Below are positions 1-8,458 of a stretch of DNA of 24,472 bases, piece by piece. Below the pieces are notes generated by a model. It saw only the letters and a program-made list of their open reading frames with translations, ran no database searches and was not told where the DNA came from. The stretch covers positions 1 to 24,472 of the forward strand of contig JALQPE010000734.1 in the NCBI GenBank assembly GCA_030407315.1, in the 5' to 3' direction. A program made the translations under genes and the position numbers. Numbering within the stretch: the first letter of the stretch is position 1; the number at the start of each line of letters is the position of its first letter. Source of the DNA: Asparagopsis taxiformis. Its lineage: Eukaryota > Rhodophyta > Florideophyceae > Bonnemaisoniales > Bonnemaisoniaceae.

Positions 1-930
1 GGAGGATGGAAGAGAGGTACGTGAAGTTTTGAAAGTATGCTGTGAGGAAGGTTGATTTTGAGTCTGACTGTTGTGGTTGATTCCGATGTTGTGTAGATGA
101 TGCAGGAATGTTGATGACGGAAGGTAAGTTTCATTGAGTGCCAAGATGTGCTTGCGAAGATATGGACTGCTGACTATGATATTGTTAATTGCAAGGTTTT
201 TGGATCATGGTTTGTATTGTGTGTAGATGGATGAGAGGTACATTTGCGAGTTCTCAGGGTATGTAGCGAGGGAAACGTTGGTTTTCAATCTGACTGTTGC
301 GATGAATCCGATGTTGCGTAGGTGATGGAGGAATAGTGATGACGGAAGGTAAGTCACATTGGGCGCCCAGACCGGTTGTGCGAAGATGCGGAATGCTGAC
401 TACTTTCTTGGCTACACGATTACGTGATTTATGGTTTTTATTGTGTGCAGGATGGAACAGGTAAAGTAAGTGTGCGAGTTTTGAAAGTAAGCAGCGAGGG
501 AAGGTGGTTTTGAGTCTGACTATTTCGTTGATGCGATATTTTTCATTGGAAGCCTATTGAGTCATGGTGTGTATTGTGTGGAGCGAAGGTAAGTGTGCGA
601 GTTTTGAAAAGTATGCTGTGATGGAAGGTTGTTTTGAGTCTGACTGTTGTGGTGATTCCGATGTTGTGTAGATGATGCAGGAATGGTGATGACAGAAGGT
701 AAGTTTATGAGCACCAAGATGTGTTTGTGCGAAGATATGGACTGCTGACTTGATATTCATTGCAAGGTTTTTGGATCATGGTTTGTATTTTGTGTAGGAT
801 GGATGATTCAGTCATCTCGGAGAGGTAAGTAAGGGAGTTTCTAGGATATCTGTCGTGGTAAGCGTTGCTTTTGAGTCTGACTGTTGTGGTTGATTCTGAT
901 GTTGTGTATGTGATGCAGGAGTGGTGAAGC
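1..930 (+). repeat. Tandem ~220-bp repeat with splice-site-like junctions
   Basis: About four to five diverged copies of a ~210-225-bp unit are visible, cut by the left window edge. Each full unit alternates two segments. Segment A is 27 nt, preceded by gtgtag or gcgtag and followed by gtaagt (97-123, 322-348, 672-698). Segment B is short and variable, preceded by gtgtag or gtgcag and followed by gtac or gtaag (ends at 16; 227-237; 451-460; 798-824). The spacers are 83-103 nt, the size of the introns in the channel gene at 17666, and they repeat CTGAC, a branch-point-like word. The A segment of the third unit is deleted. The pattern looks like duplicated microexons with their introns, now partly decayed. 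It could also be a non-coding tandem repeat that happens to contain these words. Confidence 0.8.
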
Positions 931-1058
931 AGGAACGGCAGGACTCAAGGAGAGTGAAGAAGGGATGTAGGAAAGGGAATGAAGCTGTGAGGGTGTTCTG
1001 GTATGTGTATATTTTGGGGCATACGATAGAAGTGAGAGTGGGTTTTCAAGTGGTGTAA
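97..1058 (+). CDS. Possible microexon gene, 3' part
   Basis: I do not recognise a protein. Segments 97-123, 322-348, 672-698 and 798-824 are each exactly 27 nt. All can be read in one phase: the first two bases complete a codon and the last G starts the next. The three A segments give D/G-D/G-x-G-M/I-x-M-T-E-like peptides. Using the cag at 916-918 as acceptor, a final exon starts at 919 in the same phase and stays open to TAA at 1056-1058, giving a basic tail. Against this, segments 227-237, 451-460 and 581-588 are not 27 nt, and the first of them would bring in a stop. The array may be decayed, alternatively spliced or non-coding. The gene would begin left of the window. Confidence 0.25.
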
Positions 1059-1271
1059 GATTTTGCTGACCATGTTCGTGTTTGATGTCTTGATGATTTA
1101 ATGGGCTGGGGTGGTGTCGAGGAAAGCGGGGATGGTATTGGGAAGGAGCGTATTTTTTGTAATCTAGGTCGTGAGGGTTCTTGCAGTATGTGCGGATGGT
1201 GGTGCATGGCGTTCGGATGGTAGGGAGAACGTGATAGTGAGGGAGATGGGTGATCGACGATATGCTGACAG

Positions 1272-1437
1272 GTATTTTGTATTCTGGCTGGATACGTATT
1301 TCGTATTCTGGCTGGATACGTATTTCGTATTCTGGCTGGATACGTATTTCCTATTCTGGCTGGATACGTATTTCCTATTCTAACCGGGTATTTATTTCCT
1401 ATTCTGACCAGATATGTATTCCCTATTCTAGAGAGAC
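1272..1437. repeat. 24-bp minisatellite, about 7 copies
   Basis: Near-identical 24-bp units (gtatttcgtattctggctgg followed by atac) run head to tail, clean at 1272-1367 and degenerating towards 1437. Because 24 is divisible by three, the array is open on both strands. The minus strand reads as an RIGNTYPA-type octapeptide repeat inside a frame at 1046-1507. The plus strand reads as YFVFWLDT repeats. No signal peptide, known domain or upstream coding context supports either frame, so I call it a minisatellite. The flanking stretches 1059-1271 and 1438-1551 show nothing else that I can support. Confidence 0.85.
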
Positions 1438-1551
1438 GTATTGTATACGAGCAGTTTCCTAAATGAGAGAATAAAATACGGTCCGATATGGGCCCTGAAT
1501 TTACCATCCGCTGTAATTTCTTCCCCTCCGGTTTTCGCTGATATATTGTAT

Positions 1552-2065
1552 ACTGGATGTCGGTCCTAGTATTCCGCCATATGTACTAGAGAAAGTGGAT
1601 GTCGGGTCCTAGTATTCCGCCATATGTACTAGAGAAAGTGGATGTCGGTCCTAGTATTCCGCCATATGTACTAGAGAAAGTGGATGTCGGGTCCTAGTAT
1701 TCCGCCATATGTACTAGAGAAAGTGGATGTCGGGTCCTAGTATTCCGCCAAACGTACTAGAGAAAGTGGATGTCGGGTCCTAGTATTCCGCCAAACGTAC
1801 TAGAGAAAGTGGATGTCGGGTCCTAGTATTCCGCCATATGTACTAGAGAAAGTGGATGTCGGGTCCTAGTATTCCGCCATATGTACTAGAGAAAGTGGAT
1901 GTCGGGTCCTAGTATTCCGCCATATGTACTAGAGAAGTGGATGTCGGGTCCTAGTATTCCGCCAAACGTACTAGAGAAAGTGGATGTCGGGTCCTAGTAT
2001 TCCGCCATATGTACTAGAGAAAGTGGATGTCGGGCCCTAGTATTCCGCCATATGTACTAGAGAAA
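1552..2065. repeat. 43-bp minisatellite, 12 copies
   Basis: Twelve copies of a 43-bp unit (occasionally 42) are nearly identical. The main variation is catatg versus caaacg near the middle. Every unit contains the inverted repeat CTAGTA ... TACTAG around a ~12-nt loop, so single strands could form a row of small hairpins. The homogeneity suggests recent expansion or gene conversion. The array runs directly into the hairpin at 2068-2116, and a degenerate inverted relative of the unit lies near 2112-2160. Confidence 0.93.
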
Positions 2066-2067
2066 GT

Positions 2068-2116
2068 GGACGTCCGCATCCAAAAAATTTTTATTTTTTT
2101 TTGGACGCGGACGTTC
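2068..2116. repeat. 20-bp stem hairpin with A/T-rich loop
   Basis: The arms 2068-2087 and 2097-2116 are reverse complements at 18 of 20 positions, around a loop of about 9 nt. The arm contains ggacgtccgc(a/g)tcca, and a third copy of that word lies at about 2168-2181. Placed between a minisatellite and an inverted relative of its unit, this resembles the end of a foldback-type element. No transposase assignable to it is visible. Confidence 0.7.
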
Positions 2117-2219
2117 ATTTGTTCTAGTAAATCTCGGGGCCGACTAGGACCCGTACTAGAGAGACTGGACGTCCGCGTCCACTTCCGAAAACACAGACGT
2201 ATACAGTGTATATTTGTGA

Positions 2220-3259
2220 TACACAAACCACTCACCCACAAGGCAGAGTTGTTCCGGTCACGGAACTTTTTCCATCGCCGGCACGATCACACAGCTGGGA
2301 AGGAGGGGAAGGGAATCGAACCTACATCCACTTTCCAATTCAATGCAGCGAGTAGAGGACCAAAGGATGGAACAGGCGAAATTAGAAAATGAGCGGCACG
2401 GAAACGAGCTTGAGGTAAAAAGGAAGAAGGTTGAACATGAGAACGTTAATGCGTAGAGGGCTTTCCAAATGAAGCGTTACATGTTTGAAGCGCAGCGAGA
2501 GGATGCCAAAGCGAGACGAGATGAGGCTGCGAAAGCAGCGGAAAATGTTGCAAAGGAGTTGGATATAAAAAAAGGCGGAGGTGGAGCTTCCTGCTGCTCA
2601 GCAGAGAGCGCAAGCAGAAAAGGATAGAGCATCTGCATAGGTTTGGAACAACATGCGTCGTGATATTGTGGCGTCTATGTGCCGTGGTAGTGCATACGGC
2701 GGTGGTAGTACAAACGATAATACATCTTTGTGAGGTGGTAAAAACAGTAAAATACGTAAACTGGACGATTTCCAATCTTGTATTCATGAAGCCAACTATC
2801 GCACCCATCCATACCCTGCGAGCGAACGTGTCTTCGTATCAGGTAACACATTCGCTATAGAAGATCTCATTTCATTCAGCCCGCTTGGATCCACCCCTTT
2901 CCTTAGCATTCTCAAGTATTGGCTATTGCCAATGTTCAATATCGGCTACAGCAATGATTCCCCCAAGTTCTTCCGCAGCGTGAACCATTACTTCTCCTAG
3001 CTGCTCTGCTGTGACGCTTCCGTGGTGAATATTATGAAAACTACGAATCCTAACGAGATATTACGCAATTCATTGCGCTTCACCAGTGGAACAAAAGATT
3101 TTGTGTACCTCCGAAGGCGGCTGTGGTCACAAGCTCCCATAGTGCTGGAGAATTGTTCCCCATATCAGAGCTTTCCTTGAGGACACAGATTTTGCACCTG
3201 AAACTGTTGAGCCTCATGGCTCGAAGCAAGTAGATCAGTCATCTATGGGCAATAGTTGA
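2220..3259 (+). pseudogene. Decayed gene: coiled-coil region plus unknown C-terminal domain
   Basis: One reading frame runs for about 300 codons with scattered breaks. It is open from 2220, with the first good ATG at 2343. Residues after that ATG are very rich in E, K, R, Q and A, typical of a charged coiled coil, with a TAG at 2454. The frame slips at the A-run 2567-2573; one base fewer there restores the same charged composition. Further stops lie at 2638 (TAG), 2731 (TGA), 2998 (TAG) and near 3178 (TGA). After the last, an acidic tail continues in another frame to TGA at 3257-3259. Between 2734 and 3178 the frame encodes a globular-looking stretch rich in F, Y, L and S that I cannot assign. 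Many stops could come from CAG, CAA or CGA by C-to-T change. It converges on the Harbinger remnant and could be that element's second gene, but this is inference. Confidence 0.5.
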
Positions 3260-3580
3260 TTCGATATGTAATCTGTATGAAGCCATGATTGCGACGATGT
3301 GACACCAACAGGACCGGAAGTTTTCGACACCAGGGCAGCACCTGGAATGATTTTCTCGCCTTTAGCGAGGCAGAAACCGAACAGGGCTACGTAAGGGAGC
3401 AGTGTCTCACTGAAACCGTTCTAAACCACGCCCCTATTTGGCTCTTTTGTTGTTCGTATTTCTTGGTTAGTATATTATACTAGGCATGAAAGAAATGAAT
3501 TCAGTTTAATAAAGAAATTTTTTGCTCTCAGCTATTAGCATGCCTTATCTCAAATGAAACAAGTCATTCTACTTTTTTAT
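3260..3580. other. Gap between two convergent pseudogenes
   Basis: The 320 bases between the plus-strand pseudogene and the 3' end of the Harbinger remnant hold an AT-rich segment (3470-3580) and a 64-codon open frame at 3289-3483. That frame has no recognisable domain and I do not accept it as a gene. No convincing terminal inverted repeat was found here. Confidence 0.5.
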
Positions 3581-4780
3581 CTACGCACCTTCCTTCAATT
3601 TATATGTACCAATTGATAAGTACTCTTCAAATTTGGGTGGTTCGCAATTGAAGTACCTCGAAGTTGGCGTCCCATAGAAGCAAGTACGTATATTTGTCAG
3701 GATACATAATTCTTGATACCAGGATGCAACTGGGACTTTCCGATTCTCATTTTACGAGTGAAATTGACATGAGCAAAATGCTGCTTAATGTCCTTAAACG
3801 CCCATTCCACTGTAGACCTCGCTGATGACTTCCTCTTATTGAATTCCCGCTCCTGCTCCATAATGCCTCCTTTTTATCCTAAAATTAGAAAGGGCCTTAG
3901 GTAGTACGCTGAATCTGCATAAAGATAGAACTGCCTTTTTCCCACAACCAAATGATTTCTCAAATCATTCTCTAGTCCAGACTCCCTAAACAGAGCCATA
4001 TCATGACGTCTGCCTTCTACGGGTCCATGAATGTTTCCAATTATTTCATCCGGTAGCGAAACACCTTGGAACTTTAGACAATTACTCTTCTTGTGCCCGT
4101 TATATTATCCCTTTGCATGATTCCTTTTGGTTTACTGATATAAATGTTAGTTCCGTCAATAAATCCGATACAGCTGTCTAAAGGAGCACCATATTCTTGA
4201 ACTTTACGAGCGTACATTTTTGCTCGGGATTGAATGCAATCAGCGTTAAAAGTTGTTCGCAAATTTTCGAAATGGTCAACAAATGCATCCAGTGCGTCTT
4301 GAAATATCTCGCAAAGAACAGGCGCCGTCCGATGAAACTCTTGCTCCAAGTCAATCCACACGCATGGTGCACCCAATCTCCTTGTCAAGATGCAAAACGC
4401 TTCTGTATCACTAGTTTTATATCATCGTCTTCCGGTATTCCACGTATAATCAGCCCATCTAATACCTTCAATGACCTGTACTATGTTTCATTTTGTCAGT
4501 CAAAAGCGTCTGAAGCACTCAAACTCATCCAAGACGCCCAAATTAAACTCATTTGAAAGTAATGTTCTCCTTCGTTCTTCTCTTAATAGTCCTTCATAAT
4601 AGTTATCACATGCCTCCCGGAGAAATATTGAGGAGAGGATAAAATCACCAGTGTGTAAGTATAGCGGAAGCATGCAAATTGCACAAGTGTCCTCTTTGCG
4701 GCTCGTGAAACGATGAAGTCTCGTTGCCTCTTCAAGTCCTCCATTGCTGTAATTCTAGCTACGTGCATCTCCCGAGGCAC
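3581..4780 (-). pseudogene. PIF/Harbinger transposase (DDE_Tnp_4), decayed
   Basis: A DDE transposase that would cut and paste its element. The minus strand can be followed from a MEDLKRQ-like start near 4780-4744 to TAG at 3581. Family motifs appear in order: an N-terminal DEFECFRRF / EAFCILTRRLGAP helical region; CIGFIDGT with the first catalytic D (about 4155-4157); NGHKKSNCLKFQGVSLPDE; GRRHDMALFRESGL; YADSAYY with the second D (3913-3915); TVEWAFKDIKQHF with the E (3805-3807); and a YFNCEPPKFEEYLSIGTY tail. Thus all three catalytic residues survive, but the frame is broken. There are frameshifts near 4590-4610, 4101-4108 and 3715-3735, in-frame stops near 4410-4500, and a TAA after FLILG near 3880. 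Total length would be about 400 residues, normal for the family. I could not identify its terminal repeats. Confidence 0.9.
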
Positions 4781-5468
4781 CAGATCCGTCTAGCAGAATT
4801 CTATTTTTGTCTGACGATGCTTTCCAGCTCGGCAAAGCCCATAAGAAATGTAATAGATTTGCAGTGAAGTGCTTTTCATCAGCACCGCTCCTCAACAAGA
4901 AAAATTTTGATGTGCAACATCAATTTGAGAGCTCAGCGAGTGATTACTGCCTTGCATTCTTTTGAACGAAGAGAGACAACTGTCTTTTCACTCTGCCGTG
5001 ACGTTTTGAGTCTCATCGTGATGGTGACGGTGACGAAGTCGAGTAACTTCCTCCTTTAGGGTTTTCCGAAAATGCTGTAGATGTTTCGATTCCAACTATC
5101 TGTAAGCTAAAATGTAGTATCTTCACTAACAGTCTTCTTTGCTCTCCCTCGAACGCAGTAGGCCAAATGCCTGTGCCGTGCTAGCACCGCCGCTGCGCAA
5201 AATTAGTCACAAATGAGTCACAAAATAGCCATATGGCTATTGCCAAACTCCTCCTATGTTACCACGTTTCAAAATAAATTGTCGTTTCCTTTTTGTATGA
5301 AAAATTCCAAATGTCTACTTTGACCACTGCAGAAACGCTGACCCGTCGCGTGCGTAAAGTGCGCGCGACAACGCTCAAAGGTGACGAATAACTTTCATAC
5401 TTACAGTATCACATCCCGGACAAATTGACGGCCGGCGCCGCCACAACAAATAAACAGAGCCAGAGCTC
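4781..5468. other. Intergenic stretch between two transposons
   Basis: No gene can be supported. The stretch contains an AGCCATATGGCT palindrome near 5229-5240 and a CpG-rich patch near 5428-5444. One end of the Harbinger element should lie here, but no matching inverted repeat was found beyond weak similarity to sequence near 3440. Confidence 0.4.
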
Positions 5469-5472
5469 CTAG

Positions 5473-5528
5473 TGTCTATCGGACATTAAAATTTCCTCAT
5501 ATGAGGTCAACCCTGGCCTCATATGAGG
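5473..5528. repeat. Left terminal inverted repeat with two palindromes
   Basis: It starts with TGTCTATCGGACA, then an AT spacer, CCTCATATGAGG (5495-5506), about 10 nt, and CCTCATATGAGG again (5517-5528). The right end has the same order and nearly the same spacing on the opposite strand. The self-complementary 12-mers are plausible binding sites for a dimeric transposase; this is inferred from position only. Confidence 0.85.
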
Positions 5529-5600
5529 CAGAAAAAAATCTACTAGAAATTATTAGAATTTAGCATTCCCTCTTTATATCGCTTTTATAAAACTTCTAAC

Positions 5601-5632
5601 GCAAGCATTGCATTGTATAAAGCATTGCTTGC
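5601..5632. repeat. 11-bp stem hairpin
   Basis: gcaagcattgc (5601-5611) and gcattgcttgc (5622-5632) are inverted with one mismatch, around a 10-nt loop containing TATAA. The hairpin lies about 23 bp before the A-box-like word at 5655. Confidence 0.55.
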
Positions 5633-5647
5633 CTTTCGGACACATGT

Positions 5648-5719
5648 CCTCATATGGCTGAGTGGTTGGCACCTCTCGGGAAAGCCAGAGGGCGGAGGTT
5701 CGACTCCTCGCTGAGTTGC
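5648..5719 (+). other. tRNA-like Pol III A/B-box segment (SINE head or tRNA relic)
   Basis: TGGCTGAGTGG at 5655-5665 fits the Pol III A-box, and GGTTCGACTCC at 5697-5707 fits the B-box exactly, 42 bp apart as in a tRNA gene. The flanks do not form a 7-bp acceptor stem, the T-stem has four pairs, and the anticodon arm is irregular. It is therefore not a working tRNA gene. A tRNA-derived SINE or tRNA relic inserted in the transposon arm fits best. The rest of 5720-5980 has no recognisable gene. Confidence 0.55.
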
Positions 5720-5982
5720 TTGGGCAGCTCGAAAATTCTCTTCGGAGAACTCGCCGATTCTTAGTTGCAACTTCTGCTTTAGGATGCTTACGCGCCCACT
5801 TGAACATGAGACAGTATAAGGTGACATTTCATAAAGGGGAATTCCGCCATAAGCAGAAGTTTACTGAGCAAGTCGAGAACGCCAGTCAGAATCGGAGGGG
5901 GCTAAAGGAGTATCTCATTTTTCTATTTTGGATATCAATGCGTGACTAAAGGGCGTTTAAAGCACCCATAGAGAGAGCATAC

Positions 5983-8081
5983 TTAGTAAAAAGGACCTTC
6001 GTAGGAAAGATCGTGACACATCTCGACATGCTTTTTAAAGCAATCACGACCTGTCTGATGGTGACAGATAAAGACGTCCTTTCGGTATAGTCGTTTGCAA
6101 GTGGAGCATACGAACTTCGACTTCTTCGTTCCCTTGCAAATATCGCAACGACCTTGATAGATAGCATTGCTATCCCTACCATTGGAAGTCCTGCGAGTGC
6201 GAGTAGTCGGCGTCAAATGAGTTCCAATGCCACTACCGCTCTCCATCTCTTCTACATCAGGTGCATCTGATTGTCGCTGACGTAATCCAATTGCATCCAT
6301 GGAGTTGTCAATCAGTCCTTCAGCCAATTGGGTATAGAACTGATGAGGTGTCATCCTGCCCCTGTTGTGCATGGCTCCACAGTACAGCTTCCAGGCATCC
6401 ACGACGCATATGGCCAAAAGTGACGTGTTGACACGTGCCGACCATTCTTTGACCTCAAATTTCTTCTCCAGCATAAGGTCATCTTGGCGACATCGGTTGT
6501 GACGGTCAACCTGCGAACACGTCGCATAATATGTTTCACATACTTGCGGGATCTGAATGTCAATTTCCTCCTTCCATGTCCTTCCATTCCTGCTTCGATA
6601 ACGCTCTCGGAATATTGGCGTCCCAGGCTGAGTAGTACCGGCTGTACTAATAAAGTACCTTCTGTCACGGTCGATCCACATCACTGCCATCAGATCCGGA
6701 CCATCTCTATCTTTAGCAACCATAGACACGTGTTCACCCTTTCCAGTGACTTCCAAGTGGGACAAATGCTGGAGCGGGTATCCCTTTGTAGCATTCTTGA
6801 CGACACCAGTGAAACGTAGCCCATGCTTGAAGAGTATTTCTGCCGTTTCAACAGAGGAAAAGTATGAATCGGCACACACGAGGCGATGAGTATAAAACCA
6901 TGGTTCGACGAGCCTTAATGTGACGGCAGCACCATGCGTCGTTTCGGACTCGAATGCTTTTCCACGTGTCTCCTCAGCTGACATCACAACATCCATCCTG
7001 AGAATGATGCCACTATTGCCACATGATGCAGTTTTCAGCTCACATCCATTCTCAGGCTTACGGTCCATCGCGACGTAATGTGGGAGTCCGATGTCGATCC
7101 AGTCACCTCCCAGACCATACCACCTTGACATACTCTCATCCACACATATAGAATCTGAAGGGAATACCTGAGAGCTTCTGTGGTCATTGATGGCGGTGAT
7201 AAACTCAGATATGACACCCCACCTGTCAGTTTCGTCACGAACCTTGGAGTATGTCACGTATTGCCTCAGCTCTTCAACCGTTTGCGTGACATGATGTGCC
7301 CGAGCATTGGTGTGGGGATGTATTTAGTCCCGGATTGACTACTCCAGAGAGAGCGCCTACCACTGAACTCAAATCGTGACATGAGTACAATGACTCCAAA
7401 ATACTTCAAAATCTCTCCCAGCGAGGTCGATTTGAGATTCCGCTTTTCCAGTTCGTAATTGGAGTATGACACGATAGTACTTAAAAATCCCATCGGAAAC
7501 ATCCACTGGAAATAGTCATATGGTGTCATATCTGATGGACCGTGCCCCTCAGATATTATCTCATCCAATGGCCCAATCACCCTCCACGACCGATTGGGGC
7601 GCCAACCATTCATTTGCATAGATACATCAGATACAATCCATTCCACGTCATTGCATATGACAACCGGCTCATCGGTTGACCCAGTGTCACATGGCTGAGT
7701 ATTAACACTCGTACTCAAGTCACGCTCTTGCGGCGTGACTGCATCTGATTTTTCGGCCTCATTCCCGTCACTCCCGGTGTCTTGAGCTTGATCTCCTCCT
7801 TCGGTCACATGGTCTTCTTCATCACCTGCAGGTGCCTTCACACTGCAGAGACGCAGGGATGTCACCTTGTTACCATCGGCCAGCTCCCACTCAGCCTCGA
7901 TAGATGTCATCATTCGCTTGTTGCCTCTCTCCTTAATGACTCGAATGACAGTTCCGGATATCATCTTTGTCTTCCATCCGGCGCCATACATCCTGCGACA
8001 TTTGGAGATAGATGTCAGTTGTCTGGCAGGGGCGAGAACCCTGTTTCCGACAACTTGGCGACAATCAACTGGTTTCACCAT
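5983..8081 (-). pseudogene. piggyBac transposase (DDE_Tnp_1_7), one frameshift
   Basis: The transposase of the surrounding element. It starts at ATG 8081-8079. The first ~90 residues form a basic N-terminal domain, followed by an acidic D/E/T-rich linker. The catalytic domain starts near MTPYDYFQWMFP. The first frame ends at 7266. The alignment MSRKR-(F)-EELRQYV shows that the protein continues in the next frame, so one base has been lost near 7280-7285. The downstream frame runs to 5983 and carries VDESMSRWYG, LVCADSYFSS and WIDRDRRYFISTAGT, which match the positions of the three catalytic aspartates in the family. QVDRHNRCRQDD and a cysteine/histidine-rich C-terminus (CDICKGTKKSKFVCSTC ... 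CFKKHVEMCH) follow; the latter is a zinc-binding tail as in other piggyBac proteins. Joined length is about 700 residues, normal. It could be a sequencing error rather than a true break. Confidence 0.92.
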
Positions 8082-8253
8082 TTTTGTGATTTCAGGATCG
8101 AGATTGAGTTGACGTAGTTTTCTGATGGAAGGATTAAAATTTCAGCATTCACTCTGCCCTGCCATATCATTAATCTCGCCGGCGAGTCTTCTAGTGGTAA
8201 AATTGGAGCTATTCGTTTATTTTTTCAATTTAAACTACAGTGGTAAAAAGTGG

Positions 8254-8303
8254 CCTCATATGAGGTCATTTGACCTCATATGAGGCCACTTGTCCGATAG
8301 ACA
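8254..8303. repeat. Right terminal inverted repeat with two palindromes
   Basis: CCTCATATGAGG occurs at 8254-8265 and 8274-8285, and the end is TGTCCGATAGACA at 8291-8303. It mirrors the left end with a slightly shorter spacer. CTAG follows immediately. Confidence 0.87.
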
Positions 8304-8359
8304 CTAGTACTCACCACAAAAGGCCCTTGTTTTGATTTAATCTTAGAAGTACAAAATTG

Positions 8360-8392
8360 CCTCATATGAGGCCACTTGTCCGATAGAAACTA
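8360..8392. repeat. Extra copy of the transposon right end
   Basis: This 33-bp stretch matches 8274-8306 at 32 of 33 positions (C to A within GATAGACACTA). It sits 86 bp farther out, beyond the apparent element end and about 70 bp from the stop of the zinc-finger gene. It is either a tandem duplication of the terminus or the surviving end of a second, related element. Confidence 0.85.
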
Positions 8393-8458
8393 AAAAGAAT
8401 TTCAAGTTTTCAGTAAAGTGTAGTTGAGAAGGTCATGTTTACTGTCATTCAAGATTAG

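Larger units (their letters stand above)
5473..8303 (-). mobile_element. piggyBac-like DNA transposon, 2.83 kb
   Basis: The element is bounded by perfect 13-bp inverted repeats, TGTCTATCGGACA at 5473-5485 and TGTCCGATAGACA at 8291-8303. CTAG flanks both ends (5469-5472 and 8304-8307). Subterminal 12-bp palindromes CCTCATATGAGG lie inside each end: 5495-5506 and 5517-5528 on the left, 8254-8265 and 8274-8285 on the right. The only gene is the minus-strand transposase. Classical piggyBac elements duplicate TTAA, so CTAG is either an unusual target duplication or part of a 17-bp inverted repeat. The left arm (5530-5980) carries a tRNA-like segment. A single transposase frameshift indicates a recently active, possibly now non-autonomous copy. 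Confidence 0.88.

Noticed and set aside
1046..1507. Minus-strand 153-codon frame with RIGNTYPA repeats as a gene
   Set aside because: It exists only because the 24-bp repeat unit is divisible by three; the flanks have no leader, domain or promoter context.
1552..2065. CRISPR array
   Set aside because: The 43-bp units are directly adjacent without unique spacers, and the setting is eukaryotic.
2920..5245. TGGCTATTGCCAA shared near 2925 and 5237 as Harbinger terminal repeats
   Set aside because: The two copies are in direct rather than inverted orientation, the left one lies inside the pseudogene frame, and similarity does not extend beyond the 13-mer.
5648..5719. Functional tRNA gene
   Set aside because: A and B boxes are present, but there is no acceptor stem and the anticodon arm is irregular; kept only as a tRNA-like segment.
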